Below, in pieces: positions 9,201 to 16,338 of a DNA stretch of 46,898 nucleotides. This stretch comes from an uncultured Myxococcales bacterium. Lineage in GTDB: Bacteria; Myxococcota_A; UBA9042. The first letter of the stretch is position 1; each line of letters opens with the position of its first letter. The notes beneath the pieces were generated by a model. That model did no database searches. It worked only from the letters and a program-made list of their open reading frames with translations, and was not told where the DNA came from. The translations under genes and the position numbers were made by a program. The stretch covers positions 1 to 46,898 of the forward strand of contig CAIMEY010000096.1 in assembly GCA_903840165.1 (NCBI GenBank), written 5' to 3'.

Positions 9201-9672
9201 CATCGTCGGCTACCGCGATTTGCAATACAACATGTTTAGTTACGTGGGCGACGGCTGGCTCCTACGCCTCAGTGCCAGCGGCAGCCTGAGTTGCCAATGC
9301 AGCCAAAACAGCGATTGCGACGACAAAAACGCCTGCACCCAAGACACCTGCAGCGGTGGCAGTTGCAGTCACACCAACTTGAGCCTAGGCACCGTATGCA
9401 CCGGCGGAACCTGTGATGGCGCGGGGACTTGCAATCCATCGGTCTGCGGCAATGGCATCTGCGAAACCGGCGAGACGGCCAAGAACTGCCCAACCGACTG
9501 CGGCGGCGTCAAGACCAACCCCTGTAATAGTGCGGCAGCCTGCGGAGTTAACGCCGTGGGCCCCACTGGCTGCGGCTGCGACATGCTGTGCAAGCTCATG
9601 GGCACGTGCTGTCAAGCAGACGGCTCCATGGGCGCTACATGCACTGGGTCCACCTGCCAAATATGCCAATAG
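6244..9672 (+). CDS. Large Cys-repeat lipoprotein with embedded propeller-like domain
   Basis: 1142 residues. ATG 6244 (AGGTG 6 nt upstream) gives MAGNQRFTLKFIWVCLFLASC, a clear lipobox LASC. Residues about 22-145 are an acidic Asp/Ala/Ser/Thr linker. About 150-650 are Cys arrays: first CxxDxDCPxxxxC units, then many CDDGNPCTTDSCxxGxC-like units of about 35-45 residues. About 653-1015 lacks Cys and shows repeats such as DPSGAILAVGYTANN and NGNDAWLTRINVDGSAAW, typical of delta-60/SBBP-like beta-propellers. Residues 1016-1142 are Cys-rich again, with CGNGICETGETAKNCPTDC. These architectures are common on Myxococcota surfaces; ligand and role are unknown. Related Cys repeats occur in the partial gene at 45383-46898. 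Confidence 0.85.
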   Translation: MAGNQRFTLKFIWVCLFLASCGQDQLATGLVAADNGNYSDVAGELAIGDVDQGGADASADGSATADDAITDVNAPQDIESSSDSTNTTGDAADDSVGPADAVTADAVADAADTSGQDIKEVTDSIDDSTAGDAADSTDGGDGLVGAQPCVVDKDCPSSVAYCRGDTHSCVQCTQDSQCPSNSLCQAYSCQAKPACKSDVDCKATGQVCDKILGICADCIADTDCAVGEVCSNHLCQVNKACKSSKDCPAVCDQVKGLCVQCLTSADCDASQFCSNSQCVADVCSGNVCAGNALFGCSADGGAFLPGTTCNDNNPCTSDSCSGGACVFANVPSVCDDGSICTVGDVCKGGSCQPGTVKNCDDNNLCTTDSCNALSGCKYGANSAPCDDGLACTQQDACQGGICTGKPLICNDNNPCTADTCAAGVCSFVVGNLACSDGNVCTVGDTCSGGICLAGPKQTCNDGNPCTTDACDPLSGCVGLPVAATCDDGNACTTSDTCVQGKCLGNSSLCNDNNPCTTDSCGGGNCVFVAQAGPCDDGLACTDNDLCTKGKCAGTAKVCNDNNPCTSDVCVAQGCSFSALVGQGCSDGDPCTSGDTCQNNGICLGKAIVCSDGNLCTDDSCAGGFCVFTNNTNSCGAVGGCNQCSAGSCTAGSAGFDKVLSLGAALDNLNGVAEDPSGAILAVGYTANNANGNGNDAWLTRINVDGSAAWNKVLGSSGDDHFDDILAIGNGIFAVVGAASTPSSGGTDAWFITFDSAGNQLVSKTFGTLPAVDNAHCLTAVPNGVVTLGSSVSGAVSSGWGARLGNDGSAVWSLQYPQFTAFMGVAAMAGGQNVLFSATTKGAQTGTDVVWGQIGPDGVVKSTTSLLASSQTDWVAGPILGSDGAFTLAYAAGTSNILTVARINAQGSIFASGSKQLPGSSGAIPLNLIAQANGYTVISGYSQLNNGTDDGLIARVDASGQFALLTTISHALTDHLHGGLADAAGLLIVGYRDLQYNMFSYVGDGWLLRLSASGSLSCQCSQNSDCDDKNACTQDTCSGGSCSHTNLSLGTVCTGGTCDGAGTCNPSVCGNGICETGETAKNCPTDCGGVKTNPCNSAAACGVNAVGPTGCGCDMLCKLMGTCCQADGSMGATCTGSTCQICQ

Positions 9673-9782
9673 TTCCTTACGGTTATACAGGCATGTGCCC
9701 GGCAATTTGGGTCGCTGCGAATCGAAGTGCACCCTGTTGCGTCTAGGAGGCGCGCGGTAACCGGAATTCTGTGCGGTGGACT

Positions 9783-9808
9783 AGGAGCCCTAAAGGACAA
9801 CCCATGAA
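9783..9808 (+). repeat. Intergenic 26-bp motif, copy A
   Basis: Exact AGGAGCCCT core at 9783-9791, followed by AAAGG, ACAACC and then CATGAA, which already contains the ATG (9804) of the next lipoprotein. The AAAGGA inside this copy is the Shine-Dalgarno for that gene. The core therefore lies in the 5' untranslated region, in sense orientation. Confidence 0.6.
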
Positions 9809-10940
9809 TATCAAATATGTTTCTTTCTGTAGCACTCTAGCTGCCTGGAGTGCCTTGGCGTGTCTGGGCGGCTGCGGCGACGGCGACACCAAAGCCAGTT
9901 CGAGCAAGGCCGACGCCGACGGCGGATCCTTGGACGGACAAATCACTGTAGACATTGCCGTTTTGGCTGGTATCGACGCCACCGACCAAGCCAAAACGGA
10001 TCGCCTGCAAGCATGCCAAACCTATTACGCTGCCTGGTGCGAGCGGATGCGCAGTTGCGACAGCCAGCAGGACGTGGTCGCCAAGACGCAATTCGCTAAT
10101 GATGCCGCCTGTGTCGCTGCCTTTACGCCCTGGTGCGCCTATCAGGATCTGCTGCCCGGCGTCACTTGGACCGCCGACGAGCGAATGGCCTGCGGTCAGG
10201 CCCTAGCCACCGCCGACTGCAAGTCATTTTCGCTTTGGGAAACAACGATTTCAGCCTGTTCCCTCCCGGCCGGAACCCGGGCCACAGGGGCAACGTGTGT
10301 CAGCGCCATGCAGTGCCAGAGCCTTGGCTGTAGCAGCAAGGGCAGTTGCTTGCCAATCACCAAGGCCGGCGAAGCGTGTGCCACAGTGAGCGGAAGCGCT
10401 GGAGAATGCGCCGGATTGCAGGTCTGCTGGAGTGGCAAATGCGTCGCGGTGGTAGGTGCCGGCCAAGCGTGCGGCGTCGGCGTCGCCACCTGCCAAAGCC
10501 CGTACCGTTGCGAGCCCTGTTCGGGCACTTGCGCCCTTGTCCCCACCACCGGGCAAGGCTGCGGCGCACCTTGGGATTGCGGGGCCTTAGACCTGTGCGA
10601 CAGCGCCTCGGCGACCTGCAGCGGCGCCAAGCCGACGGGAATTTGTCAATCAGCCGGCACAGTTGTTGCAGCAGGCATCGGCCAGCCCTGCGGCGCGTTG
10701 GGCAATGGCAGCACTGGAGCATGCCAGGAAGGTTCGGCATATTGTAGCAGTGAATTAAGCTACATCGACGGCCCTTTGGCCGTGACGGGCACCTGCAACG
10801 CCCGCGGCGGTGTCGGCAGCGCCTGCACGGCTGGCTACAACACCGCGCAAGTCAAGGCTAATCCACAGATCGCGCCCGCCTACGTGACCACCTGCGGCAT
10901 GGGCATGACCTGCCAAAACGGCAGTTGCGCCTGGCCGTAG
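9804..10940 (+). CDS. Cys-rich lipoprotein (hypothetical)
   Basis: 378 residues from ATG 9804 with AAAGGA 6 nt upstream. Signal peptide MNIKYVSFCSTLAAWSALAC then LGGC lipobox. After a short Asp/Ser/Ala linker comes a segment resembling TACxxYYAAWCERMRSC (about residues 70-95), then a Cys-rich body with regularly spaced pairs (SLGCSSKGSCLP, CWSGKCV, CEPCSGTCALV, CGALDLCDSASATCSG) and a C-terminal MGMTCQNGSCAW. This resembles myxobacterial lipoproteins of unknown function that combine a helical N-terminal Cys motif with EGF-like repeats. It follows the 1142-residue lipoprotein on the same strand after 131 bp and may be co-transcribed, although copy A of the intergenic motif sits directly before it. 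Confidence 0.8.
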   Translation: MNIKYVSFCSTLAAWSALACLGGCGDGDTKASSSKADADGGSLDGQITVDIAVLAGIDATDQAKTDRLQACQTYYAAWCERMRSCDSQQDVVAKTQFANDAACVAAFTPWCAYQDLLPGVTWTADERMACGQALATADCKSFSLWETTISACSLPAGTRATGATCVSAMQCQSLGCSSKGSCLPITKAGEACATVSGSAGECAGLQVCWSGKCVAVVGAGQACGVGVATCQSPYRCEPCSGTCALVPTTGQGCGAPWDCGALDLCDSASATCSGAKPTGICQSAGTVVAAGIGQPCGALGNGSTGACQEGSAYCSSELSYIDGPLAVTGTCNARGGVGSACTAGYNTAQVKANPQIAPAYVTTCGMGMTCQNGSCAWP

Positions 10941-10996
10941 GGGGCCTTTGACGCCGGGAAGCACTGCCGGTATCGTCCCAGCAGCAGGCCGCCCGG

Positions 10997-12643
10997 TTGC
11001 GGCCGACCAGGTGCCCCATCGAGATCGCTGCGCCCCCGCTACCACCGCCTGGCGCCTACCTTTTTGTCGACGACGAAGGGCAGGTCCTGCGTTATGTCAT
11101 GCAAACCGAACGGATTCGCATCGGCCGTGAGGAGAGCAACGACATCTGGGTGGACCACCCGTCTGTGCGCGCCCATACGCTGCTGATCTACCTCAAAGAA
11201 GAGCACTATTGCATCAAAGTGTACGACGGCGCCAAGGTGCTGCTCAACGGGGTGCCGGTCACGGGCATGCACCGTCTGTACAGCGGTGACCGTTTGGGCA
11301 TCGCCGACCGGGAATTCCTTTACGCACGCGATGATACGCCCGCCGAATGTGCCCTTGGCCTGACGGTGCTGGTGGACGGCGTTGTGGCCCATGCCGAAAC
11401 GTTTCGCCGCACCCGCACGCGAATTGGCCGGCGCGACACGGACTTGTGCATCAATGACCCTGCGGTCGGCGATAAGCATTTGATGCTCGAGTGTTACAGC
11501 CCAGATGGCATCTATGTTCAGGACTTGGGCGTGGCCACGGGCACCCTGCTCGGCGGCAAAAAGATCATCGATCGCGTCCAGCTCCGGGATGGCGCCACCC
11601 TGCAAATCGGCAGAATCGGCTTGCGAATTCATGTATTGCCTACGGATGCCCACGGCCTGCTGTTGGCCGAAGCCCTGAGCGACCAGCCCAAAGTACCCCT
11701 GGCGGCGCCTAGTCCGATGGATCGATCGCCCGGCAAACGGCTTGACCCTTCGGCGCAGGGCCCGCGACGACGGCAGGCGGATGCACGGCCGGTTCAGGGG
11801 GGATTCATCCGCCCCTTGCACCAGCAGAATGCTGAAATTGCTGCGGTAGTCAGTGAGCCAGAGCACGATGCCCAGCAGGTGCCGCCCACCGAGATTGGCT
11901 CGTTGCAGCAGATCATGCGCCAGGCGCAGTTACAGCAACATGCTAGATTGATTGCAGAAAGGCCGCCGCTTTCCGACCCAGAGCTCAGCAGCAGGCCACC
12001 GCCGTCGATGCGGGAAATCGGGCCCAGTGCCACTCGCTCCTCGAGTCCGGGCATCACGGTCCGAACCGCCGATCAGCCACCGCCGGTGCCCACCCGCCCT
12101 CAACGGCCTGACCTCCCTAGAGAAACGCTTGCGCCACGGCCGCGACAACCGCTGAGCGATGAACCCCTCGTGCCGGTGTCTGGGCCGGCCAAGCGATCTG
12201 GGTTCTATGATGCGCGCACGGACGTCCTCGATACCGAAGCCGTCCGCAGCCGCCGCGATGATCCGGCGCAGTGGTTGCAAGAAGCGGAACAGCACTTTGG
12301 CGCGCGCAGCCAAGGAGCTCCGCTGACGATGGCGCTGGACGTGGTGAGTGGCCGAGAACTCAACGGAGAAGCGGCCTTGCGCAGCAGTCCGGAACCGGTG
12401 CGTCGCAGTAAATCCCCTGAACCTGCAACGCTGCGACCCTCTGCGGATCCCAGCCGACTGGCTCGCCCCTTAGGCGAAGCGGAACTCCGTGCCAATCCTG
12501 GCATTTTGCGAGATCGACCGGAATTGCAGGACCGTGACCTCTCGGGCCCCTTGGCCGAAAGGCAGTCCGATGGCAGTCGCCGCCCCGTGCAGGCCCGCGT
12601 CATCGATCGCAGCCGCCGCCTGGATGAAAACGACACCAAGTAG
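10997..12643 (+). CDS. Protein with two divergent FHA domains and a long disordered tail
   Basis: 548 residues if the TTG at 10997 is the start; no better start fits, and the first ATG (11096) would cut into the first domain. FHA1 spans about residues 20-110 (RIRIGREESNDIWVDHPSV, then LLNGVPV and LYSGDRLGIADREF). FHA2 spans about 125-220 (TRIGRRDTDLCINDPAV, GTLLGGKKI, LRDGATLQIGRIG). In both, the usual SRxH loop is altered (VRAHTLL and VGDKHLML), so classical phosphothreonine binding may be weakened. Residues about 225-548 are Pro/Arg/Glu-rich and probably disordered, with many possible phosphorylation sites. Same strand as the lipoproteins before and the methyltransferase 47 bp after. Signalling scaffold is inference. 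Confidence 0.8.
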   Translation: MRPTRCPIEIAAPPLPPPGAYLFVDDEGQVLRYVMQTERIRIGREESNDIWVDHPSVRAHTLLIYLKEEHYCIKVYDGAKVLLNGVPVTGMHRLYSGDRLGIADREFLYARDDTPAECALGLTVLVDGVVAHAETFRRTRTRIGRRDTDLCINDPAVGDKHLMLECYSPDGIYVQDLGVATGTLLGGKKIIDRVQLRDGATLQIGRIGLRIHVLPTDAHGLLLAEALSDQPKVPLAAPSPMDRSPGKRLDPSAQGPRRRQADARPVQGGFIRPLHQQNAEIAAVVSEPEHDAQQVPPTEIGSLQQIMRQAQLQQHARLIAERPPLSDPELSSRPPPSMREIGPSATRSSSPGITVRTADQPPPVPTRPQRPDLPRETLAPRPRQPLSDEPLVPVSGPAKRSGFYDARTDVLDTEAVRSRRDDPAQWLQEAEQHFGARSQGAPLTMALDVVSGRELNGEAALRSSPEPVRRSKSPEPATLRPSADPSRLARPLGEAELRANPGILRDRPELQDRDLSGPLAERQSDGSRRPVQARVIDRSRRLDENDTK

Positions 12644-12690
12644 CCCCAGGAGCGCGACGATTTGCGGCCCGTGGCCACAGGAGTTTTCCA

Positions 12691-13578
12691 ATGCAAGGTC
12701 AGTTGTTTGCCCCCGCGGCGCCCGACCTTGAGCCGCCCGGCAAACCGCCGGCGCAGTTGCTCAAGTGGATCGGCAGCAAGAGGCGGTCTGCTGCGGCAAT
12801 TGTCCTGGCATTTCCCCGTCATTTCAATACGTATCACGAGCCATTTCTCGGCGGCGGTGCTGTGTTGGGCCTGCTGAAACCGAAGCGTGCGGTCGCTTCC
12901 GACCGGCTAAGGCCCCTCATCGAGATTTGGCAAACCCTTGGAAACGACCTGCCTTTACTGTGCCAATGGTATGCACAACGCTGGCAGACCCTCCAAGGGC
13001 CCGACAAGGTGGCGCAGTACCGCATTTTACGCGACCGCTACAATGTCGAGCCCAATGGCGGCGATTTGCTCATGTTGTCGCGTGCTTGCTACGGTGGCGT
13101 CATTCGCTTTACCAAGGATGGGGCGATGAACACGCCTTGTGGCCCGCACAAGCCGATCCCGCCCGAAGCCTTTGCCAAGAGAGCCGCCGATTGGCAGCAG
13201 CGGACGGCGGGAACCACCTTTATTCACGCAGACTTTGCTGAGACCCTGGACGCAGCCAAGGCCGGCGATTTGGTCTATTGCGACCCGCCCTATGCCGACA
13301 GTGAAGCGACCCTGTATGGCGCGCAAGCTTTTACTTTAGAACGACTTTTCCAGACCATCGACCGCTGCAAGGCCCGCGGCGTGTACGTCGCCCTTTCCAT
13401 CGACGGCTGGAAGCGCTCGGGCAGCCACGCCTGCGCAATTCCCATGCCGGACGGGCTGTTCGAGTCCGATGCGCCGATGGTGGTCGGTCGCTCGATGTTG
13501 CGGCGTTTCCAGATGCAAGGGCAGACGCTGGAGGAAGAAGTGGTCGCCGACCGTCTGCTGCGCACCTGGAAAGACTGA
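12691..13578 (+). CDS. Dam-family (D12 class) DNA N6-adenine methyltransferase
   Basis: 295 residues; ATG 12691 has AGGAG 7 nt upstream. The N-terminal KWIGSKR corresponds to the Dam KWAGGK motif. The AdoMet-binding motif EPFLGGGAVLG is at about residues 50-60 and the catalytic DPPY at 198-201 (VYCDPPYADSEATLYG). RACYGGVIRFTKDGAMNTPCG matches the D12-class region that contacts DNA, and SIDGWKRSG follows the catalytic motif. The family methylates adenine, often in GATC. No restriction endonuclease gene flanks it, so it looks like an orphan methyltransferase for regulation, repair or replication timing; the target sequence cannot be read from the protein. The stop TGA overlaps the next ATG (TGATG), linking it to a lipoprotein gene. 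Confidence 0.88.
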   Translation: MQGQLFAPAAPDLEPPGKPPAQLLKWIGSKRRSAAAIVLAFPRHFNTYHEPFLGGGAVLGLLKPKRAVASDRLRPLIEIWQTLGNDLPLLCQWYAQRWQTLQGPDKVAQYRILRDRYNVEPNGGDLLMLSRACYGGVIRFTKDGAMNTPCGPHKPIPPEAFAKRAADWQQRTAGTTFIHADFAETLDAAKAGDLVYCDPPYADSEATLYGAQAFTLERLFQTIDRCKARGVYVALSIDGWKRSGSHACAIPMPDGLFESDAPMVVGRSMLRRFQMQGQTLEEEVVADRLLRTWKD

Positions 13579-14474
13579 TGAAACGAATCGGTTGGCTAGG
13601 TCGTCTTGCACCGTGGCTGTTCGCTCTAGGCTTGGCGCAAGCGTGTGGGGATGACGCCGCGACATTGGCTGCCAACGCCCAAGCCGGCGCGGATGCCGGT
13701 GTCAAGGATGGCGACGTCAGCCAATCCCCTGATGGGGCTGCGGAAATCGCAGATATTGCTGAGCAATCTGACCCTGGAGCCGCGGGTGATGTCAGCGACC
13801 CAGGAGCCTTGGCGGCCGCCGACGAGCCTGGGGATAGCTCCGAGACGACCGCCTCTCCGCTTTGGCCGGCCTGGCTCAGTGGAACGTGGCAGGACTGCAC
13901 TGGTGATTGGACGATTTCTCCTGACGGTACATGGACTTGGCTCTCGATCGATCAAGGCTGCAGTCGCCAAGGCACCGCCGTTTGGACCGGACAGCTGCTC
14001 GACTTGACAGCGACAGACGGGGCCTGCCCTGCCCCCATCTGGCTACAAAAAGGGTTAGGAATCAGTGTTCAAGGCGATATCCTGACCTTGGTTCATTCCA
14101 CCTTTGTCGGCATGCGCAAATTCACCAAGGGCGGCATCGACCGGCAGCGCTGGCAAGTCACTGAACTGCAAAGCCAAACCCAAAGCAACTTGGACCTCTG
14201 CTACGACAGCAGCGGCGCCTTTTTCTCGGGCAAATTCAAGGCCTTGAACCAGTGCGTATTCCTGGCGTGCGGAGGCGTCGTCGACGACCTGCAGAAGGTC
14301 AACGGCCAGCCCCAATTGTGGACCCATTGCGTGGGGAGCTGCGGCTGCTCGGGCCTTGTCGTGGTGGAACAGCAGGCGACGGACTCCCTGAGCGGCCACT
14401 ACGCAACTGCTGATTGCTACACGGGACATGGCGGCACGTTCTCAGCCATCGCGGTGCCCTTTGCCGGACCGTGA
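13578..14474 (+). CDS. Lipoprotein, hypothetical, coupled to the methyltransferase
   Basis: 298 residues. ATG 13578 shares its A with the methyltransferase stop codon. MKRIGWLGRLAPWLFALGL then a lipobox-like AQAC gives a probable lipoprotein signal, followed by an Asp/Ala/Gly-rich linker to about residue 90. The folded part starts WPAWLSGTWQDCTGDWTISPDGTWTW, reminiscent of small beta-barrel (lipocalin-like) domains, and has several Cys (CDxxG-like CVGSCGCSGL). No firm family assignment. The tight coupling of a surface lipoprotein to a DNA methyltransferase has no obvious functional logic and may simply reflect a compact operon. Confidence 0.7.
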   Translation: MKRIGWLGRLAPWLFALGLAQACGDDAATLAANAQAGADAGVKDGDVSQSPDGAAEIADIAEQSDPGAAGDVSDPGALAAADEPGDSSETTASPLWPAWLSGTWQDCTGDWTISPDGTWTWLSIDQGCSRQGTAVWTGQLLDLTATDGACPAPIWLQKGLGISVQGDILTLVHSTFVGMRKFTKGGIDRQRWQVTELQSQTQSNLDLCYDSSGAFFSGKFKALNQCVFLACGGVVDDLQKVNGQPQLWTHCVGSCGCSGLVVVEQQATDSLSGHYATADCYTGHGGTFSAIAVPFAGP

Positions 14475-14766
14475 GCCAGACACGACATCTCAGGTTGAGC
14501 TAAAATCCGCAATGATCGCAAGGGCCAAGGGTCCGACATCGTCGTCGATCGCCCAGTTGAGCTAGACAAAGCAGAAATAGCATTTATTTCAGAATGTTGC
14601 AGATGCGAGTACCGCTGACAGCCCGACGCGATCGCGGTTACGACCGTGGCAAACCAGCCAAAAGCACAAACTAACTTCTTGAATTTACGTATCAGTCCCG
14701 ACAAAACGGCGAGGACACCGGCACAGTTTCTGGCACCCAAGGCCGGGCACCGCTATCGTCCGGGAC
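14475..14766. other. Intergenic stretch without recognised gene
   Basis: 292 bases between the lipoprotein stop and the MepA-like gene. It is less GC-rich in the middle (about 14560-14600, around GCATTTATTTCAGAATG). Near its end lies GCTATCGT about 10 nt before ATG 14767, a possible -10 element; no strong -35, terminator or copy of the repeated motif was found. Confidence 0.4.
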
Positions 14767-16338
14767 ATGACGCTTCTGTCCGCCATTGCAACAGCGCTAC
14801 TCCTGGCCTTCGGCGCTGAGGTGCAATTACCTGCAATTGCAACAGAATCCCTGGCCGCAGCTGTCTCTACACCGGCCACCGAAGGCGCCAATGGCCAAGC
14901 CGCAACGGGCGCCATGGCAACGCCGGCCGATGGGGCCACGACGGGCACGGACCTGCCACGGACGGGCTCGCCCAGCGATGTAATCATACCTGAACTGGCC
15001 TGGATGCCGGCAAATGATGTCGAGCGCGCGTGGCATGAACTGCTCAGCCGCGGTGATTTAGCCAATCAACAGTGGGCCTTACGCCACTCCACCCTGCGCC
15101 GAGCTGCCTGTCCTGACTTGGTCGATCTGCGCAGCACCGTGGCGGCGCCGCTGTTTGCCTGGCGCGACCAGTATCGCGGGCGCAGTCAGGTCCGGCCTGC
15201 ACTGGCGCGGCTTTTCCTGCGTGCTGTCGGGCAGTTTCACAGCGAACACCCGGAGGCCATCGTGTCTCTGGGAGATCTGGCCCAGCCGGGATGTGGGCAA
15301 ATTGCTTACGGAACGCTGGTTCGAATGGCCGTGGACTTGCCGGGGCAGCCCGGCCAGGCGAGCGCGCTCCTGACCAAGGCCCAGCCCCTGCTTGGCGCGC
15401 CGGCCGTGATCGAAAACCACATAGGCTCTGATTATCCCTTGGAAAAAGACCGATTTCACTCGGGACAGGAACACGTACGCGCAGAGCAATACTTGGTGGG
15501 CCACGGCGTCGATGCGCAAGGGGGCCAAGTCGTGCGGCTGGCCACCCGTCGCTACGAGTTGATGCCGCCGGCCAAGAAGCCCAAGGCGCAAAAGCGGGCT
15601 ATGGCCCGGTTGTGGAAGGACGTGCACAAGGTGTGGGATGCTGGCCAACTGGTTCGATCTGAACGGGTTTGGACCACGCTGGACGATGGTAGTGTCGCCC
15701 AGCGATGGGTAGTGCAACGCGTCGATACGCGGCGGGGCCGGCAGATTCTTGCCGTGGCGGCCGAACGTCCCCAGGGGCTAAACCCCAATACACTTGATGA
15801 GTTGCATTACGCCCGCTGGGAAGCCCATAAGCCCGACAGTTTTCGCGGCGAACTGCGCCTTGTGGCCCACCGTCAGGAAGATGCAGTCGTTTGGCAGCGT
15901 TGGCGGATTCTGATTGAAGCTGACCACCTCTCGCACATGACCGGACGTGATGCCGATATCGCCTTTGTCATGAAAGACAATCGGAAATTGCACAAGGTGG
16001 CGCCCCGGGAACTCGATGCGCCGGCCACGTGGCGTCTGCTGGAACTGATGGCTTCGGCCGGTGATGCCCTGGGCACGCCGGTGGAGAAAATCTTGGTTGG
16101 CCCGCGGATGCGCAAGATGCTGCTACACAAACTCGGTAAAACGATTCGTGAAACGGAGTTGTGGCGCGACATCATCGTGCTGGCCAAGGGCCACGATGAC
16201 CATTTCCACCTGCGCCTAAAGGAACCGCCCGCTGAAGCCGACCGCGCGGCCCTGCTCGACCTACGCGACGCCGGCCATGCGCCTCAAACTGTTGGCCTTG
16301 CGCCCCGTGCCGCGCTCTTGCAAGTGCCCGCACCGTGA
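14767..16338 (+). CDS. MepA-like LAS-family murein endopeptidase with long N-terminal extension
   Basis: 523 residues. The N-terminus MTLLSAIATALLLAFGAEVQL looks like a signal peptide. The C-terminal domain carries the zinc signature of the penicillin-insensitive murein endopeptidase family (M74): HLSHMTGRDADI, with His390 and Asp397 at the same seven-residue spacing as the E. coli MepA ligands, and GHDDHFHLRL with His479 and His481. Such enzymes cleave D-Ala to meso-DAP cross-links in peptidoglycan. The first about 350 residues are not part of standard MepA (about 270 residues in total) and include helical and beta-rich parts with NHIGSDYPLEKDRFHSGQEHVRAEQYLVG. The stop overlaps the next start as GTGA, so it is the first gene of a coupled three-gene operon. 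Confidence 0.8.
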   Translation: MTLLSAIATALLLAFGAEVQLPAIATESLAAAVSTPATEGANGQAATGAMATPADGATTGTDLPRTGSPSDVIIPELAWMPANDVERAWHELLSRGDLANQQWALRHSTLRRAACPDLVDLRSTVAAPLFAWRDQYRGRSQVRPALARLFLRAVGQFHSEHPEAIVSLGDLAQPGCGQIAYGTLVRMAVDLPGQPGQASALLTKAQPLLGAPAVIENHIGSDYPLEKDRFHSGQEHVRAEQYLVGHGVDAQGGQVVRLATRRYELMPPAKKPKAQKRAMARLWKDVHKVWDAGQLVRSERVWTTLDDGSVAQRWVVQRVDTRRGRQILAVAAERPQGLNPNTLDELHYARWEAHKPDSFRGELRLVAHRQEDAVVWQRWRILIEADHLSHMTGRDADIAFVMKDNRKLHKVAPRELDAPATWRLLELMASAGDALGTPVEKILVGPRMRKMLLHKLGKTIRETELWRDIIVLAKGHDDHFHLRLKEPPAEADRAALLDLRDAGHAPQTVGLAPRAALLQVPAP

